A stretch of DNA of 64,000 nucleotides, from NCBI RefSeq assembly GCF_030295765.1, contig NZ_AP027293.1, positions 62,001 through 126,000 on the forward strand, given 5' to 3'. Positions 11,601 to 19,260 of the stretch are shown here, piece by piece; within the stretch, counting starts at the first letter, position 1, and each line of letters opens with the position of its first letter. The DNA comes from Neptuniibacter halophilus. GTDB lineage: Bacteria; Pseudomonadota; Gammaproteobacteria; Pseudomonadales; Balneatricaceae. The notes beneath the pieces were generated by a model. The model worked only from the letters and a program-made list of their open reading frames with translations, had not been told where the DNA came from and ran no database searches. The translations under genes and the position numbers were made by a program.

Positions 11601-14600
11601 TTATGACAGCCGTTGTTTCAACAGCTGCTGGGTGTGGTTGAACCGGGTTCTCCATCGCAAACGCGACCGCATGTACATAAGCTTCCTGCGCTGGACGGTC
11701 CCCGGATTCAAATGCCACGCATTCCAGGCTTTCCGGATTGATTAACAGAGTCCCCCCACCTGAAGTCAGGCCGAGATTGTCTTTGGAAATATCAACACTA
11801 TGCCAGCCCGTGTCGTTCCCCATATGGTCCACCAGCGGTTGGCTGATCTCTGCCAGGTCTGGGGAGGCCGTATTATTCTGGGCTTCCCATGGCAGCGCGT
11901 ATGTGCGATCGCGTGTTACAGCAGAGCTGGTGGGCTCAGATTCCACAACGGGCTGGGATGCTTGCACTTCCTCTATTGAGGCCGTGATTTCTTCATCGGT
12001 GTCCTCTTCTGTAACCAGAGAAGTTTTATAAGCTTCAATCGCACGCTCGATTTCTAGAGCACGTAATTCGTGTTCTGCTTCTACGTGTAGGTAAAAGTTC
12101 GTATTAAAATAATCGGTTTGTCTATCGGAGTTGTCATAGTTATAAGCATTTGCCACCGCTTCAAGAGCGTGCTTCAGGGCGCGATAATCTGCAGTCCACA
12201 TAGCAGGGGCATCCGCGTGATGGCCTTCACGATTTTCCAGATTCCACTGCGCATATTCATGGGTGATCATCGGAATGCTGTCTGGCAGTTCCTTGATTGA
12301 AATGTAAATAGAGCCATTAGATTTTCGAACACCCACCTTTACGCTGGCGGGAATCGCGCCGGTTTTCTGAAGCTCTTTAATATCACTGCGGATCCGTTTG
12401 TTGATTTCCGTAAGGCTATAGAGCTTTTCGCCATTTTCACCACTGAACAGTTTGGCCCCGTACCGAGGAAGATCAGCAGTCTGAACAACAGTTTCATAGG
12501 TCTTGAGGAAGTCTGATAACTGCGTTGCAAAGGCCTGCGCCGGGTTGTCAGATTCTTTGGAAATCTTGATGGTTTCAAAGGTGCTGTATTCGTTGTCGCG
12601 GTCGATTGGGTATACGGAAATACTGAGATGGTATTCGTCGCCTTCGAGCTTTGGAGGCGCTACGGAGGCTCTGCGGGGGCCAATAATGATTGATCCCACG
12701 GTCTCTGTTTCTGTGCCTGCCGCTTCAGTGAAACCCGGCAATAGCGCAACAACGGCCTGACCCAGCTTGAAGAGGTCTGATCCTCGGATCTCAGCTACTC
12801 TGTCTGCATGGATTTTGTCAGCGATGCGTTCAGATAAAACTTTAGCGCCTTCTCGGTCCATCCCGGTGAGTTGGCTAAGCTTTGCAAAGGTTTCGTCGTA
12901 GTCCGGGGTGTTTTTAAAGATATCGATCATCTCTGAGGTTATTTCCATTTCGGAAATCTCGTACCTCAATTCAGCCAACTCTTCTTGCAGAGCCTGTAAG
13001 CGCTCCCATTGGTAAGTGGACAAAGTATCTTCGTTGCCAACGGTCAACTGCTCTATCTCTGTTTCGATCTCAGTGCGACGAGCAAATCCCTCGAACTGTT
13101 CAAGCATAAAGGCTGCTACTGGATGAGCATGGATATTTTCTTCAACAGCCCGTTCGACCATGCGTATATTTCTTTCTTCTCCCAGGCGCTTGGCTATGAA
13201 TAAGGCTTTTTGTAATGGTTTGTCGTTATCAATACCGTTAACGATGTCGATGAAGCCTTGATCAGACAACAGACTTTTAACCGTATCTGGATGCATGTTC
13301 CATGGTTCGGCATCGTGTTCTGTAGCATCGGCAATTCTGTCCGACATGTCTTGTGCGATCTGGTGCAGTATTCCCTGATCGAGAATGATGCCACCGGCTG
13401 CAGCTTTCGTGGACAGAGTAGCCCATGTGTTATCGAGAGCTTTTCTGGCGCGGGCTATTTCAAACTGGGAAGGAGAATCAGGGCTTTGTTCAGCCAGTTC
13501 TAGCATGGAAACGCTGCGGAGATATGAGCTGATATCGGAAAATTCAATGTCAGCATGTCTCAGCTTTTGCACCAGCTCCGGCATTTCTGTTTCAAGATCA
13601 AATTTATCACTCGCAAGCGTTCTGTCTTCTTTAAACAGGGGGACTACTTCACCGGTTTGTGTGGACGGAGAAAGAATCTCCGGCTCTGCGATGGCTGTTT
13701 CTTCAGGTTCGGCTTCCTGTTCTGGCTGGTGGATAGATTCGTACTCGGAATCTACGGTGATTTGATCGTTTTCCCACCACTCGCCCGCAAAATTGAAAGT
13801 CTGACCATCGATGTCCACTACCTGGCAGTCACTATGAACGACTGGTTTACCGTCCTCAAACTCAGCGATTTGCATTCGTCCATGGCGCTTCGTCAGGACC
13901 ATATACGGAGTCCCGAGATTGTCACGGATGACAGCGGAGAAATTAATAGGTGTGTCTTGTGTGACCGGCTGTGTGCCTTTTGGTGCTGCAGGTAAGGTGG
14001 AGGCCACCTCAGGATTAGATGTGAAATTAAGCTTCAGCCATTCAGGCGCATAGTAAAGGTTGCCAGCATTAAAGCGATCCACCAGAGCGTTGAACTGCTC
14101 AATGGAATTGAAGTAGTTAACCAGTTCCGAATCTTTGATCTGTTCTCGACGCATCAAGTAAACGCCAGCAGGGTCAGGCGTTACAAAGTTTTTGATCCTT
14201 GGATAGATCAGCTCTTGGCCCTTCGGTGCTTCAACCAGACGTTCTGGTTTTACCGCGTGTGCCGGGACTTGTTCGCCGGGGTTGTACCATAGGCCGTCAG
14301 GCGTGTACTCGCCAAATTCACCGGCTATATGAGGAGGAATCAGGTCTGGGCTTTCTGGCTGCTGTTGCGGAACATCAACTGGCTCCTCAGAGATTGCAGA
14401 AGCCTCTACTTCAATCGGTTCCTCTGTTGTAACAGACTCCTCTGAACTAATTAGCTCCTGATTGGCGTTCGATTCCTCAGTAGCTTCAGGCTTAGGTACA
14501 TTGACGCTGCGAATGAGATCAGCGCGATTCGTTTTGATATACAAATCAAGCAGGGATAGGGCTTGTGGGATCTGACCTTCATTGTTAAATATGACATCCC

Positions 14601-17445
14601 GCTCGGTTCCTTCAACGCGAGCTATCAACTGAGTTCCAGCAAATTCGCGGTGCAAGGTGTACCAGTGCAGAGTATACCCACGGCGGTGTGTAGCTTCTTC
14701 CAACTGATCAATGGATACAGCGGCTTCCTCGTTAACGTATTCAAGTGCCCAATGCGAGGATATGTTGGTAAGGGGGTCAGGTTCATTCTGCTCATCAACG
14801 ATCGTAGGAGCATTTTCAGCAGCATTTTGCTGTTCAGCCTCGTTCTGAAGAATCGGGACAGGGGAACCCTGTAGTGCCTGGCGACGTTCTTTTATCGTAT
14901 TGAAAAGGTCTGCTTTTTCCGATGGAGAGAGCATAACAGTTTCATTCTGGATACCTACTTCGATCTCAGATTTGATAGCCAGTATTTCTGATTCAGTTGG
15001 GGCAGAGGTCAGAGCCTGTTTTGTTTCGGCGTACCCTTCTAGTGCTGGTATCGAGGCGCTTTGCTCCTCAATAAAATTCACTAATAGTTCTGATTCACCG
15101 TCTTCAAGTCTGGTATCGATCTGTAGTTGTTCTATGTGCCCAGACATTCTTGCGGATCGTGGATTTTCAATGATCCACTGCTTATGAGTTGAGTAACTAT
15201 CAGAGCGTTCGATTTCCTCTTGAACTTCAGTCACTGGTTCCGGCGCTGCAGTTACTTCCGCTGCAACCTGATTGAAGGTAGCGATCGCCTTATCTGCCAG
15301 CTCTTCAAAGGTTGTTGCTCTAGGAAATTTGACCTGATTTTCTGATGCCGCCAGTAGATCAACGCCTTTGAAAGCATATCGCTCACCGGATTCCATACTC
15401 AGGAATGCGGATGGTTGATCATGATGCAGGTTTATCCTAAATTCGGTTCTGACCTGACGGTGCAAAGGAGTGTCAGGGTTAGCACGGATGAAACATGATA
15501 TCTGAGAAGAGCCCGCCGTGCGTACAAATCGGATATCGCGTTCAATATCAAAATCTTCGAAGCTATGGCCGGGCGGTATTTGCAGATTCTCAGCGAACTT
15601 TTGTGAAAGTGATTTTCCGACTTCTTTTACGGCATCTACGGCCAGATAGTCCATGCCTGTTATTGCTTTTGCTTTTGATGGTCGGCCTTCGATGTAGGTG
15701 ACTGGTTCGGCATGGTCTTTGAAATAGACCGCATGAAACTTGCCGTCTTTTTCAGTACGGAAATCGTCATGTGAAAGGGCTGTCTCAGCCAGTCGTGCCC
15801 GAGCCTTAAACAAGGTGACGATAGTGTTAGCGCGTTCTTCTGCCGTAGGAACCTGTGGCAGGTTGTTGGCGGGCTGTTCTTCTGGAGCTGTCCACGTTTC
15901 TGCTTCTACTTTCGCTTTCGCCTGATTCAGCATGCCATCCAGAAAGGCTTCAGTTGTCTCGATTGCTTTCAGGGCACCCAGATCCCAGCGGGTATAGCGC
16001 TGTTCTTTAACCAAAGCATTAAATGCTTCTTCTTCAGTGTTATGGACCTGATGAGAGAAGAAACCACGGGTATCGAACAGGGTGTAACGGAATTTACCGA
16101 CTTCTTCCAGATCTGGGGTTACAAATCCCCAGCTCTCTTTAGATTCGTGTTTTAGCTCCTTACCTAATACACTGCCCGGCATCTGGGCTTTTAGGTGTGT
16201 CAGTTGCTCCTCACCAGACACGAAACGCATGCGCTCTTCTGCCAGTGCTGCAAGCTCTGCAAATTCAGAATCAACGAGGAATCCAGCTGCATCATCGAAC
16301 ACAGAATTAAGGTCATCAATAAGATCTTCTCTGTTGTCTCGAACATACATATAAGATGCATATAAAGCGTGATCTCCGATTTCAGATGCCTGATCAAGTA
16401 ACCGCTCAATATCTATCCCCCGAAGCTGCTCAATAGAATCAGCGACAATCCTGATATGCGCTTCTGGAGAGAACTCCAACGGTTCTTCAGAAGCCGGAGT
16501 TTCGTCATCCGTGATTCCTGATTCAACCGGTTCAGGGGCTTCAGCTGGTTCAGGAACTTCGACTGATGCCGGCTGCTCTATGTCTGAAACGTGTCCAGCC
16601 TCAATGGGCTCCAGAGCTTCGGCAGCTGCTTCCACCAGGCGATTCTGGTAAGCATTCCATTCAGTCTCGGTCATTACTTTTGTTAATGACTCTAAATCGA
16701 TCCTGCGGAGAACTTCTTGAGGAGAAGGGCAGGCAAATTGAGTAAATGCCAGCACCCCGTTAGAGCGCTCTACTGCTGGAGCGTAGCTGTTATCGGTCAG
16801 CCGGATAAACATCTTGGTCTGGAATGAGAATGGTTGACCGATCTCTGCGTCCACTTCATTTCGTTCACGCAGATATAGGTTTTCTAATGTGCTATGAAAA
16901 TCAGCATCGTGGAAGATAACGGAAACTTCACGGTTACGTTTGTTGATAGTAACGGTGACATTAGTGCCCTCAGTATATTTCGCCTCGAAGGTGTTTGCTG
17001 ACCGGCGCATGCCGTTCTGCTCTAACCAATGCGCCAAGCTCTCGCCTGCAGGTGGAAGTTGACCTTCGTAGCGCTTTACATTGATACCTGGTGCATATTC
17101 TTCTGAAAAGGCGTTGCGGAACATGGTTGAGAGGAAGCTGTTTGGACTATTTTCTTCAGCTTCAACCACCTGTGAAATAGGGGTCGCAACATCTTCAAAA
17201 TCCATCAAAGGGAAGGCTGCCCTAAGAGCAGCCAGATCAATATTTTCTACAGGGCAAACCCATACACCTTGTTGTGAGTATTTGAAGCCTGCGCTGTCTA
17301 GGGCAATATTCCTGAAAGGGTTTGTATTACCGGCGTTATAAAGAATGAAAACAGGCCTATCGTTGATCACTTGGACCTGCGAGATAAGCGTTTCACCGGT
17401 ACGATCGTTATGGCGGTCAAAGCTGACCCAGCTAAGTAAATTCAT
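5656..17445 (-). CDS. Giant polyvalent protein: N6-adenine methylase plus SNF2 helicase (DarB-like)
   Basis: A single 3929-codon frame. The first 2200 residues are acidic, Glu/Pro-rich linkers between small globular repeats, as in the LPD modules of polyvalent proteins from phages and conjugative elements. A methyltransferase follows, with SIGSGRF near residue 2425 and the N6-adenine motif NPPYGEY near 2498. A SNF2-type helicase comes next: GAGKTIEQ near 3108, DEGH near 3268, and helicase C motifs GVGTNVQ and RRKRFERQGN near 3600. A coiled-coil tail ends it. Phage P1 DarB combines the same two enzymes and protects injected DNA from restriction. Delivery to the recipient through the transfer channel is inference. 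SD AGGGG precedes the ATG at 17445. Confidence 0.85.
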   Translation of the reverse strand: MNLLSWVSFDRHNDRTGETLISQVQVINDRPVFILYNAGNTNPFRNIALDSAGFKYSQQGVWVCPVENIDLAALRAAFPLMDFEDVATPISQVVEAEENSPNSFLSTMFRNAFSEEYAPGINVKRYEGQLPPAGESLAHWLEQNGMRRSANTFEAKYTEGTNVTVTINKRNREVSVIFHDADFHSTLENLYLRERNEVDAEIGQPFSFQTKMFIRLTDNSYAPAVERSNGVLAFTQFACPSPQEVLRRIDLESLTKVMTETEWNAYQNRLVEAAAEALEPIEAGHVSDIEQPASVEVPEPAEAPEPVESGITDDETPASEEPLEFSPEAHIRIVADSIEQLRGIDIERLLDQASEIGDHALYASYMYVRDNREDLIDDLNSVFDDAAGFLVDSEFAELAALAEERMRFVSGEEQLTHLKAQMPGSVLGKELKHESKESWGFVTPDLEEVGKFRYTLFDTRGFFSHQVHNTEEEAFNALVKEQRYTRWDLGALKAIETTEAFLDGMLNQAKAKVEAETWTAPEEQPANNLPQVPTAEERANTIVTLFKARARLAETALSHDDFRTEKDGKFHAVYFKDHAEPVTYIEGRPSKAKAITGMDYLAVDAVKEVGKSLSQKFAENLQIPPGHSFEDFDIERDIRFVRTAGSSQISCFIRANPDTPLHRQVRTEFRINLHHDQPSAFLSMESGERYAFKGVDLLAASENQVKFPRATTFEELADKAIATFNQVAAEVTAAPEPVTEVQEEIERSDSYSTHKQWIIENPRSARMSGHIEQLQIDTRLEDGESELLVNFIEEQSASIPALEGYAETKQALTSAPTESEILAIKSEIEVGIQNETVMLSPSEKADLFNTIKERRQALQGSPVPILQNEAEQQNAAENAPTIVDEQNEPDPLTNISSHWALEYVNEEAAVSIDQLEEATHRRGYTLHWYTLHREFAGTQLIARVEGTERDVIFNNEGQIPQALSLLDLYIKTNRADLIRSVNVPKPEATEESNANQELISSEESVTTEEPIEVEASAISEEPVDVPQQQPESPDLIPPHIAGEFGEYTPDGLWYNPGEQVPAHAVKPERLVEAPKGQELIYPRIKNFVTPDPAGVYLMRREQIKDSELVNYFNSIEQFNALVDRFNAGNLYYAPEWLKLNFTSNPEVASTLPAAPKGTQPVTQDTPINFSAVIRDNLGTPYMVLTKRHGRMQIAEFEDGKPVVHSDCQVVDIDGQTFNFAGEWWENDQITVDSEYESIHQPEQEAEPEETAIAEPEILSPSTQTGEVVPLFKEDRTLASDKFDLETEMPELVQKLRHADIEFSDISSYLRSVSMLELAEQSPDSPSQFEIARARKALDNTWATLSTKAAAGGIILDQGILHQIAQDMSDRIADATEHDAEPWNMHPDTVKSLLSDQGFIDIVNGIDNDKPLQKALFIAKRLGEERNIRMVERAVEENIHAHPVAAFMLEQFEGFARRTEIETEIEQLTVGNEDTLSTYQWERLQALQEELAELRYEISEMEITSEMIDIFKNTPDYDETFAKLSQLTGMDREGAKVLSERIADKIHADRVAEIRGSDLFKLGQAVVALLPGFTEAAGTETETVGSIIIGPRRASVAPPKLEGDEYHLSISVYPIDRDNEYSTFETIKISKESDNPAQAFATQLSDFLKTYETVVQTADLPRYGAKLFSGENGEKLYSLTEINKRIRSDIKELQKTGAIPASVKVGVRKSNGSIYISIKELPDSIPMITHEYAQWNLENREGHHADAPAMWTADYRALKHALEAVANAYNYDNSDRQTDYFNTNFYLHVEAEHELRALEIERAIEAYKTSLVTEEDTDEEITASIEEVQASQPVVESEPTSSAVTRDRTYALPWEAQNNTASPDLAEISQPLVDHMGNDTGWHSVDISKDNLGLTSGGGTLLINPESLECVAFESGDRPAQEAYVHAVAFAMENPVQPHPAAVETTAVISPKDQPNRAEENVAKLLAQLNLASVDFSNDDDWHFTIENDPFMDLVIELHPSLHSGEQRSLYLTHYTGDEERYMDAEMVFEVKRNGTLELSETAVFNPLSGGELRGNDRSFANLMSNNLLIQGFGEGQVINNKAESSALLTPETTTENIDPVDQIIQAEQPQTAPNEGTNWETAPLKDFKAHLDQIKATDDDPSQVHYTMLLGYRFGFGKALSRAQEIDLRIENGTATTADRAMLQNLQNVWKKHLDDALDKETNDEPTSRSSLPSDSQSDVRRTDNEPAAEAAAGNVSNNEQRHDPEESGVTDERVSGEKPSSAQSGLHSAGKLPGRPADVPEGNAEQDDRSDSIKFQREVTFFPREEMLRMEGAQPDTVRANFTQTISILRKILEEDYQPTEQERLSMAATNGAAHSAITEAFKSSSYTTEAGRELQSELKSLFKYNRELHQSLKASVTDAYYTPTPITNFMWNAVTKMGVSNADHPLHITEPSIGSGRFIGLAPEQIRAGAVFTGIEKDSFTAQLTQAVYPEVQIINEGFEDVVLPKHSQDLIIGNPPYGEYTVYDKREGRQHLIHDYFLMRSIELAKPGGIVAFVTSSGTLDKANSATRHRIAASADLVTAYRLPASTFKKTGASVVTDVLFFQKRHPNQEQGPLNWLEVAPIDVEHHGEDSGFRAGNINQFYLDNPDNVLGNIEWSHGKFGTTLTVTGDLSSEQLVKVLADDIPSDIFSATQHTSHRKQDAARIMDDPRFAGAKIGSYVSTDDGIFIVNSEGVVPHSSSGKRAQKLAAVIGIRDLTLSLIDTEKEGLTDDANQIRESLNTAYDEFQRQYGYLNARTNKNLLALDPDHYLVLALEAKDPNSDDFLKADIFSNSFQALSSKTASIESVSDAVIYLMNTEGTVSQEAVAELLEVESHDIQDQLTEICFKNPTTDFYELKALYLSGNIYQKLESAKTAAKYTPEYQRNVDALEAVLPAPIEIGDINTRLGASWIPFKLVQAFIAEQLGSPIFDDRVRLTFVPETHTWDLRLTQAARNAFYQKNEVELAAGGYRFEQLITKTLNQQVANVRDQDGNLDPELTTLAKAKQKEILQEFRRFILADAERCDLVSEAYNKKFNAYKEAEYDGSYMTFPGMSGVINGKQLKLREHQPAVIERILHSDTGVLIAHEAGAGKTIEQIAAAMQMKRLGQASKPLLVIPNHMLKQATNEARDLYPNAKILTATPQDFEAGGRALFASKVQLNDWDLVICTHSMFTAMAPPADFVKHFIMDEIDQYETAIKAADHSDRITIKALEKAKKSLESTLKKRTGELEKRQDDISFEECGFDALFYDEGHYLKNYAPPSTLKSVAGVNSQTSNRAMDAVIKADFIRYKRGDEKGVNLASGTPITNSVSEAWVMLRLVAPSLLRETGLDSFDNFAATFCEVVEHIELKPEGGGYQMKSRLSRFHNVPELIRIFRMVADIKMAEDLNLPTPEATDIKHVAPQSSEMRLFMDWLTHRAINVRQGDVEPSEDNILSIANDGRSASLDLRLIHELLPDDPNSKVNMCVKNVHDKYIQHAEDRRTQIVFCDRGTPKPGFNLYDDMKQKWVAMGIPAEEIAFIHEAKNDEQKEAIFAKVRAGEIRILLGSTDKLGVGTNVQTRGSDLHMLDIPWRPTDLKQRRKRFERQGNLFEDVNIHFYTTEDSFDLFMLETAVRKLKFITQAMSSPEKAARRLDEDIDPTLSEIMAITTGNSLIKDKVEVDSKVDQLLLLRNAHDSDCRRFLGEAAWIEEQRKPSYEDAVKGITKSITAIGRDNLESGIIPFFINGKTFIKPKEIGVQIHDALKHKLGSGNTVAEIAGYPLKSRVEKDHFTLVWEGPTKLEVNLTKDPARFVNNLIKKMMDMDHLIAHYQQTLNKLDADIESYRERANKPFADAAELEDLLARQIEINTEVSKMEQDLDQKLPEGILHDFENLLSELNARLSLLSDDEIEMYQQAANNPSLPKTLNGPGV
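10563..10835 (-). CDS. Possible nested 90-residue gene inside the giant frame
   Basis: A second frame on the same strand, inside the giant gene, has an ATG at 10835 with AGGAAA eight bases upstream and encodes 90 residues. The product is a Gln/Met/Glu/Leu-rich amphipathic helix, a more protein-like composition than the Ser/Asp/Pro-rich linker that the giant frame encodes over the same bases. It lies between the N-terminal repeat part and the methylase domain. It could be a real overprinted gene, a relic of a former gene junction, or chance. Confidence 0.3.
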   Translation of the reverse strand: MNPQAEALSHQIRSQMSEEQIMNLQRKQQLEMFLTTNSVMIQKKVELLMNEYQEKNPAPHSQDYTVQASYQADLQMYQKEMLNKMIAQIL

Positions 17446-17456
17446 TCCGATACCCC

Positions 17457-19190
17457 TTACATGCCCACTTCAGCTTTAGGATTAGTTGAGAACATCTGAT
17501 CGATTTCATTCCCCAGTTCGCTAAAATCCAGATTATTTTCGGGATTTTGGTTTTTAACTGGGTTCGTCGGTGCTGCAGGCTGAGAGGGGGCAGCGGTGCT
17601 CATATCGTTGATGCCGCCTGACAGTTCGGGGTGCTGTTGAGAAACAACCTGAAGTGCTGATTGAAGTTGTTCTTTAATCTGCGAATACTCAGCAATAGGG
17701 AAGTACCAACGGCCATTTTGTTGAATTGGGTTGCTACTTAAAGTGCTCAGGCTGGTGAAAAGTGACTCTTCTAAATCGGGATTGCCGTTTGGTGGTGTAA
17801 TAGAAATAAATTCTCCGCCCTGAACATCGTTAATTGTGAAGGGTTGAGCTGCTGCTTGCTGCGGTGTCATCTGCGGAGCCTGCTGGCTCATCTGTTGCTG
17901 CGGTGCCATCTGCGGGGCCTGCTGGCTCATCTGTTGCTGCGGTGCCATCTGCGGAGCCTGCTGGCTCATCTGTTTCTGCGGTGCCTGGAAGTCAGTGCTC
18001 ATCGCATGTGCTGATGGTGATTGTTGCTCGGGGAAAGGGTTTTCGAAAGCTGGAGCTTCCGGCAAAGCATTTGGTTGGGGGCTGTGACCTGCCGTAGGGT
18101 TGTTCTGGTTTTGTTTCTGCTGTTGGCGCTCAGCAGATAGTTTATTCAGGTAGTTCTGGTGATTTTGCTTATCCACAAGTGTAGGGATGCCCGCACGGGT
18201 GACAAGGCCGTTGCGTTCAGTAGCCATACCGCCACAGATCATATAGAAAGAGCTGCCAGATTGAGAATGTCCCTTTCGGAAACCAATCATGCACTCGGCA
18301 AAGCCGGTGTAATTTTCTTCGCCCTCTTTACCGCTATTGAGCATCGTTGGCACCACTTCCCAAGTATTCATGGGCAAGTTGTCGAAGTGTTTTTTCTTAA
18401 CGCTCTTTTTGGTCTCTGTACCTACGGTGAACCCCAGCTGTTTAACGACTTCAACCTTATAATTCGGTGCCTGAAAAGCTTGCTCCAGCATCGGGCGGAT
18501 ATCCCGAAGTAAAGCATTCGATTCGGTTCCTTCCGAGTTGTACTGGTTAAACGTGGTTTGAATATTGGCAGGAGAGTGATCATCATTAAATGCAGGGAGA
18601 AAGCGGCGCAGTGCAGCGTTCAGCGCGTTACCGGAGTCATCAAACTCAATGATGCGAATCCCGGCAATTGGGTTGGCGTTCATGGGCGTTGTTTCTGGGT
18701 TCAAAGCCTCAAAAAATGCCCGATTAAAAGATTCCATATTGTTAACATCAACCGCATCAGGGAGCATCACCGTAACATTCATGGACGTATTGCCATTCTC
18801 ATGGAAGAAAGGTGACTGGATCCGGGCCATTACTTTACGGGCCTGTCCTTCTTGTGCGGAAGGGGATAACAGGCGGGGCCAGCGGCAGCCCATTACATAA
18901 CTAGAATCCTGAGATCGCCGTGAGGCTTTCTGATCAACATACGCTTCAGCCAGCATGACTGCACCGCCAGGGGCTGCATTCTTGCGAATACTGCTTACTG
19001 ATGGTTGGTTCGGGTTGTTGGCTTTCGGCACATAAACTTCAACTACTTCACCGGTATCCACCCGTTGGCCGATAATACGTTCATCACTCGAATCGGAAGG
19101 GTTTTGAATGTAATTGGTGACTGTGATTGCAACATTCACACGATTTGATTGGGTATTCCGTTTGGTGTTGAACTGATCCAGTAATGACAT
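17457..19190 (-). CDS. Gln-rich protein between exonuclease and giant methylase/helicase
   Basis: A 577-residue protein of unknown family. The first 350 residues look globular, and the N-terminus (VNVAITVTNYI, then GQRVDTGEVVEVYVP) has the beta-rich look of an OB-type fold, though I cannot confirm it. Residues about 360-450 are a disordered Gln/Pro/Asn-rich stretch with a 13-residue unit (QMSQQAPQMAPQQ) repeated about three times. A globular C-terminus and an acidic end follow. Its position directly after a lambda-type exonuclease gene would suit a single-strand binding or annealing partner. This is context inference only. Confidence 0.6.
   Translation of the reverse strand: MSLLDQFNTKRNTQSNRVNVAITVTNYIQNPSDSSDERIIGQRVDTGEVVEVYVPKANNPNQPSVSSIRKNAAPGGAVMLAEAYVDQKASRRSQDSSYVMGCRWPRLLSPSAQEGQARKVMARIQSPFFHENGNTSMNVTVMLPDAVDVNNMESFNRAFFEALNPETTPMNANPIAGIRIIEFDDSGNALNAALRRFLPAFNDDHSPANIQTTFNQYNSEGTESNALLRDIRPMLEQAFQAPNYKVEVVKQLGFTVGTETKKSVKKKHFDNLPMNTWEVVPTMLNSGKEGEENYTGFAECMIGFRKGHSQSGSSFYMICGGMATERNGLVTRAGIPTLVDKQNHQNYLNKLSAERQQQKQNQNNPTAGHSPQPNALPEAPAFENPFPEQQSPSAHAMSTDFQAPQKQMSQQAPQMAPQQQMSQQAPQMAPQQQMSQQAPQMTPQQAAAQPFTINDVQGGEFISITPPNGNPDLEESLFTSLSTLSSNPIQQNGRWYFPIAEYSQIKEQLQSALQVVSQQHPELSGGINDMSTAAPSQPAAPTNPVKNQNPENNLDFSELGNEIDQMFSTNPKAEVGM
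17853..17996. repeat. 39-bp tandem repeats encoding a Gln-rich 13-residue unit
   Basis: Three near-identical 39-bp units begin with GCCTGCTGG at 17878, 17917 and 17956, with a degenerate partial copy before them. The period is an exact multiple of three, so copy-number change would keep the reading frame of the host gene. Confidence 0.85.
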
Positions 19191-19202
19191 GGTTTAATCC
19201 TC

Positions 19203-19260
19203 AGGGTTCTTTAAATTAGGGTTCTTTAAATAGGGTTCTTTAAATTAGGGTTCTTGGGTT
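19203..19260. repeat. Four tandem 14-15 bp repeats in the leader between two genes
   Basis: AGGGTTCTTTAAATT is repeated at 19203, 19218, 19232 and 19247 (the last copy diverges after AGGGTTCTT). The array fills the gap between the exonuclease stop (19259) and the ATG of the Gln-rich protein (19190), so it is transcribed in the 5' leader of the latter. It may bind a regulator or result from slippage. Confidence 0.85.

Noticed and set aside
17845..18000. CRISPR-like array at the 39-bp repeats
   Set aside because: The units abut without spacers and keep the reading frame, so they are coding tandem repeats.
17864..18097. 77-residue plus-strand frame with Ala/Ser/Pro repeats
   Set aside because: It is the antisense reading of the 39-bp repeats that encode the Gln-rich stretch. 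Its repeats come from the coding repeats.
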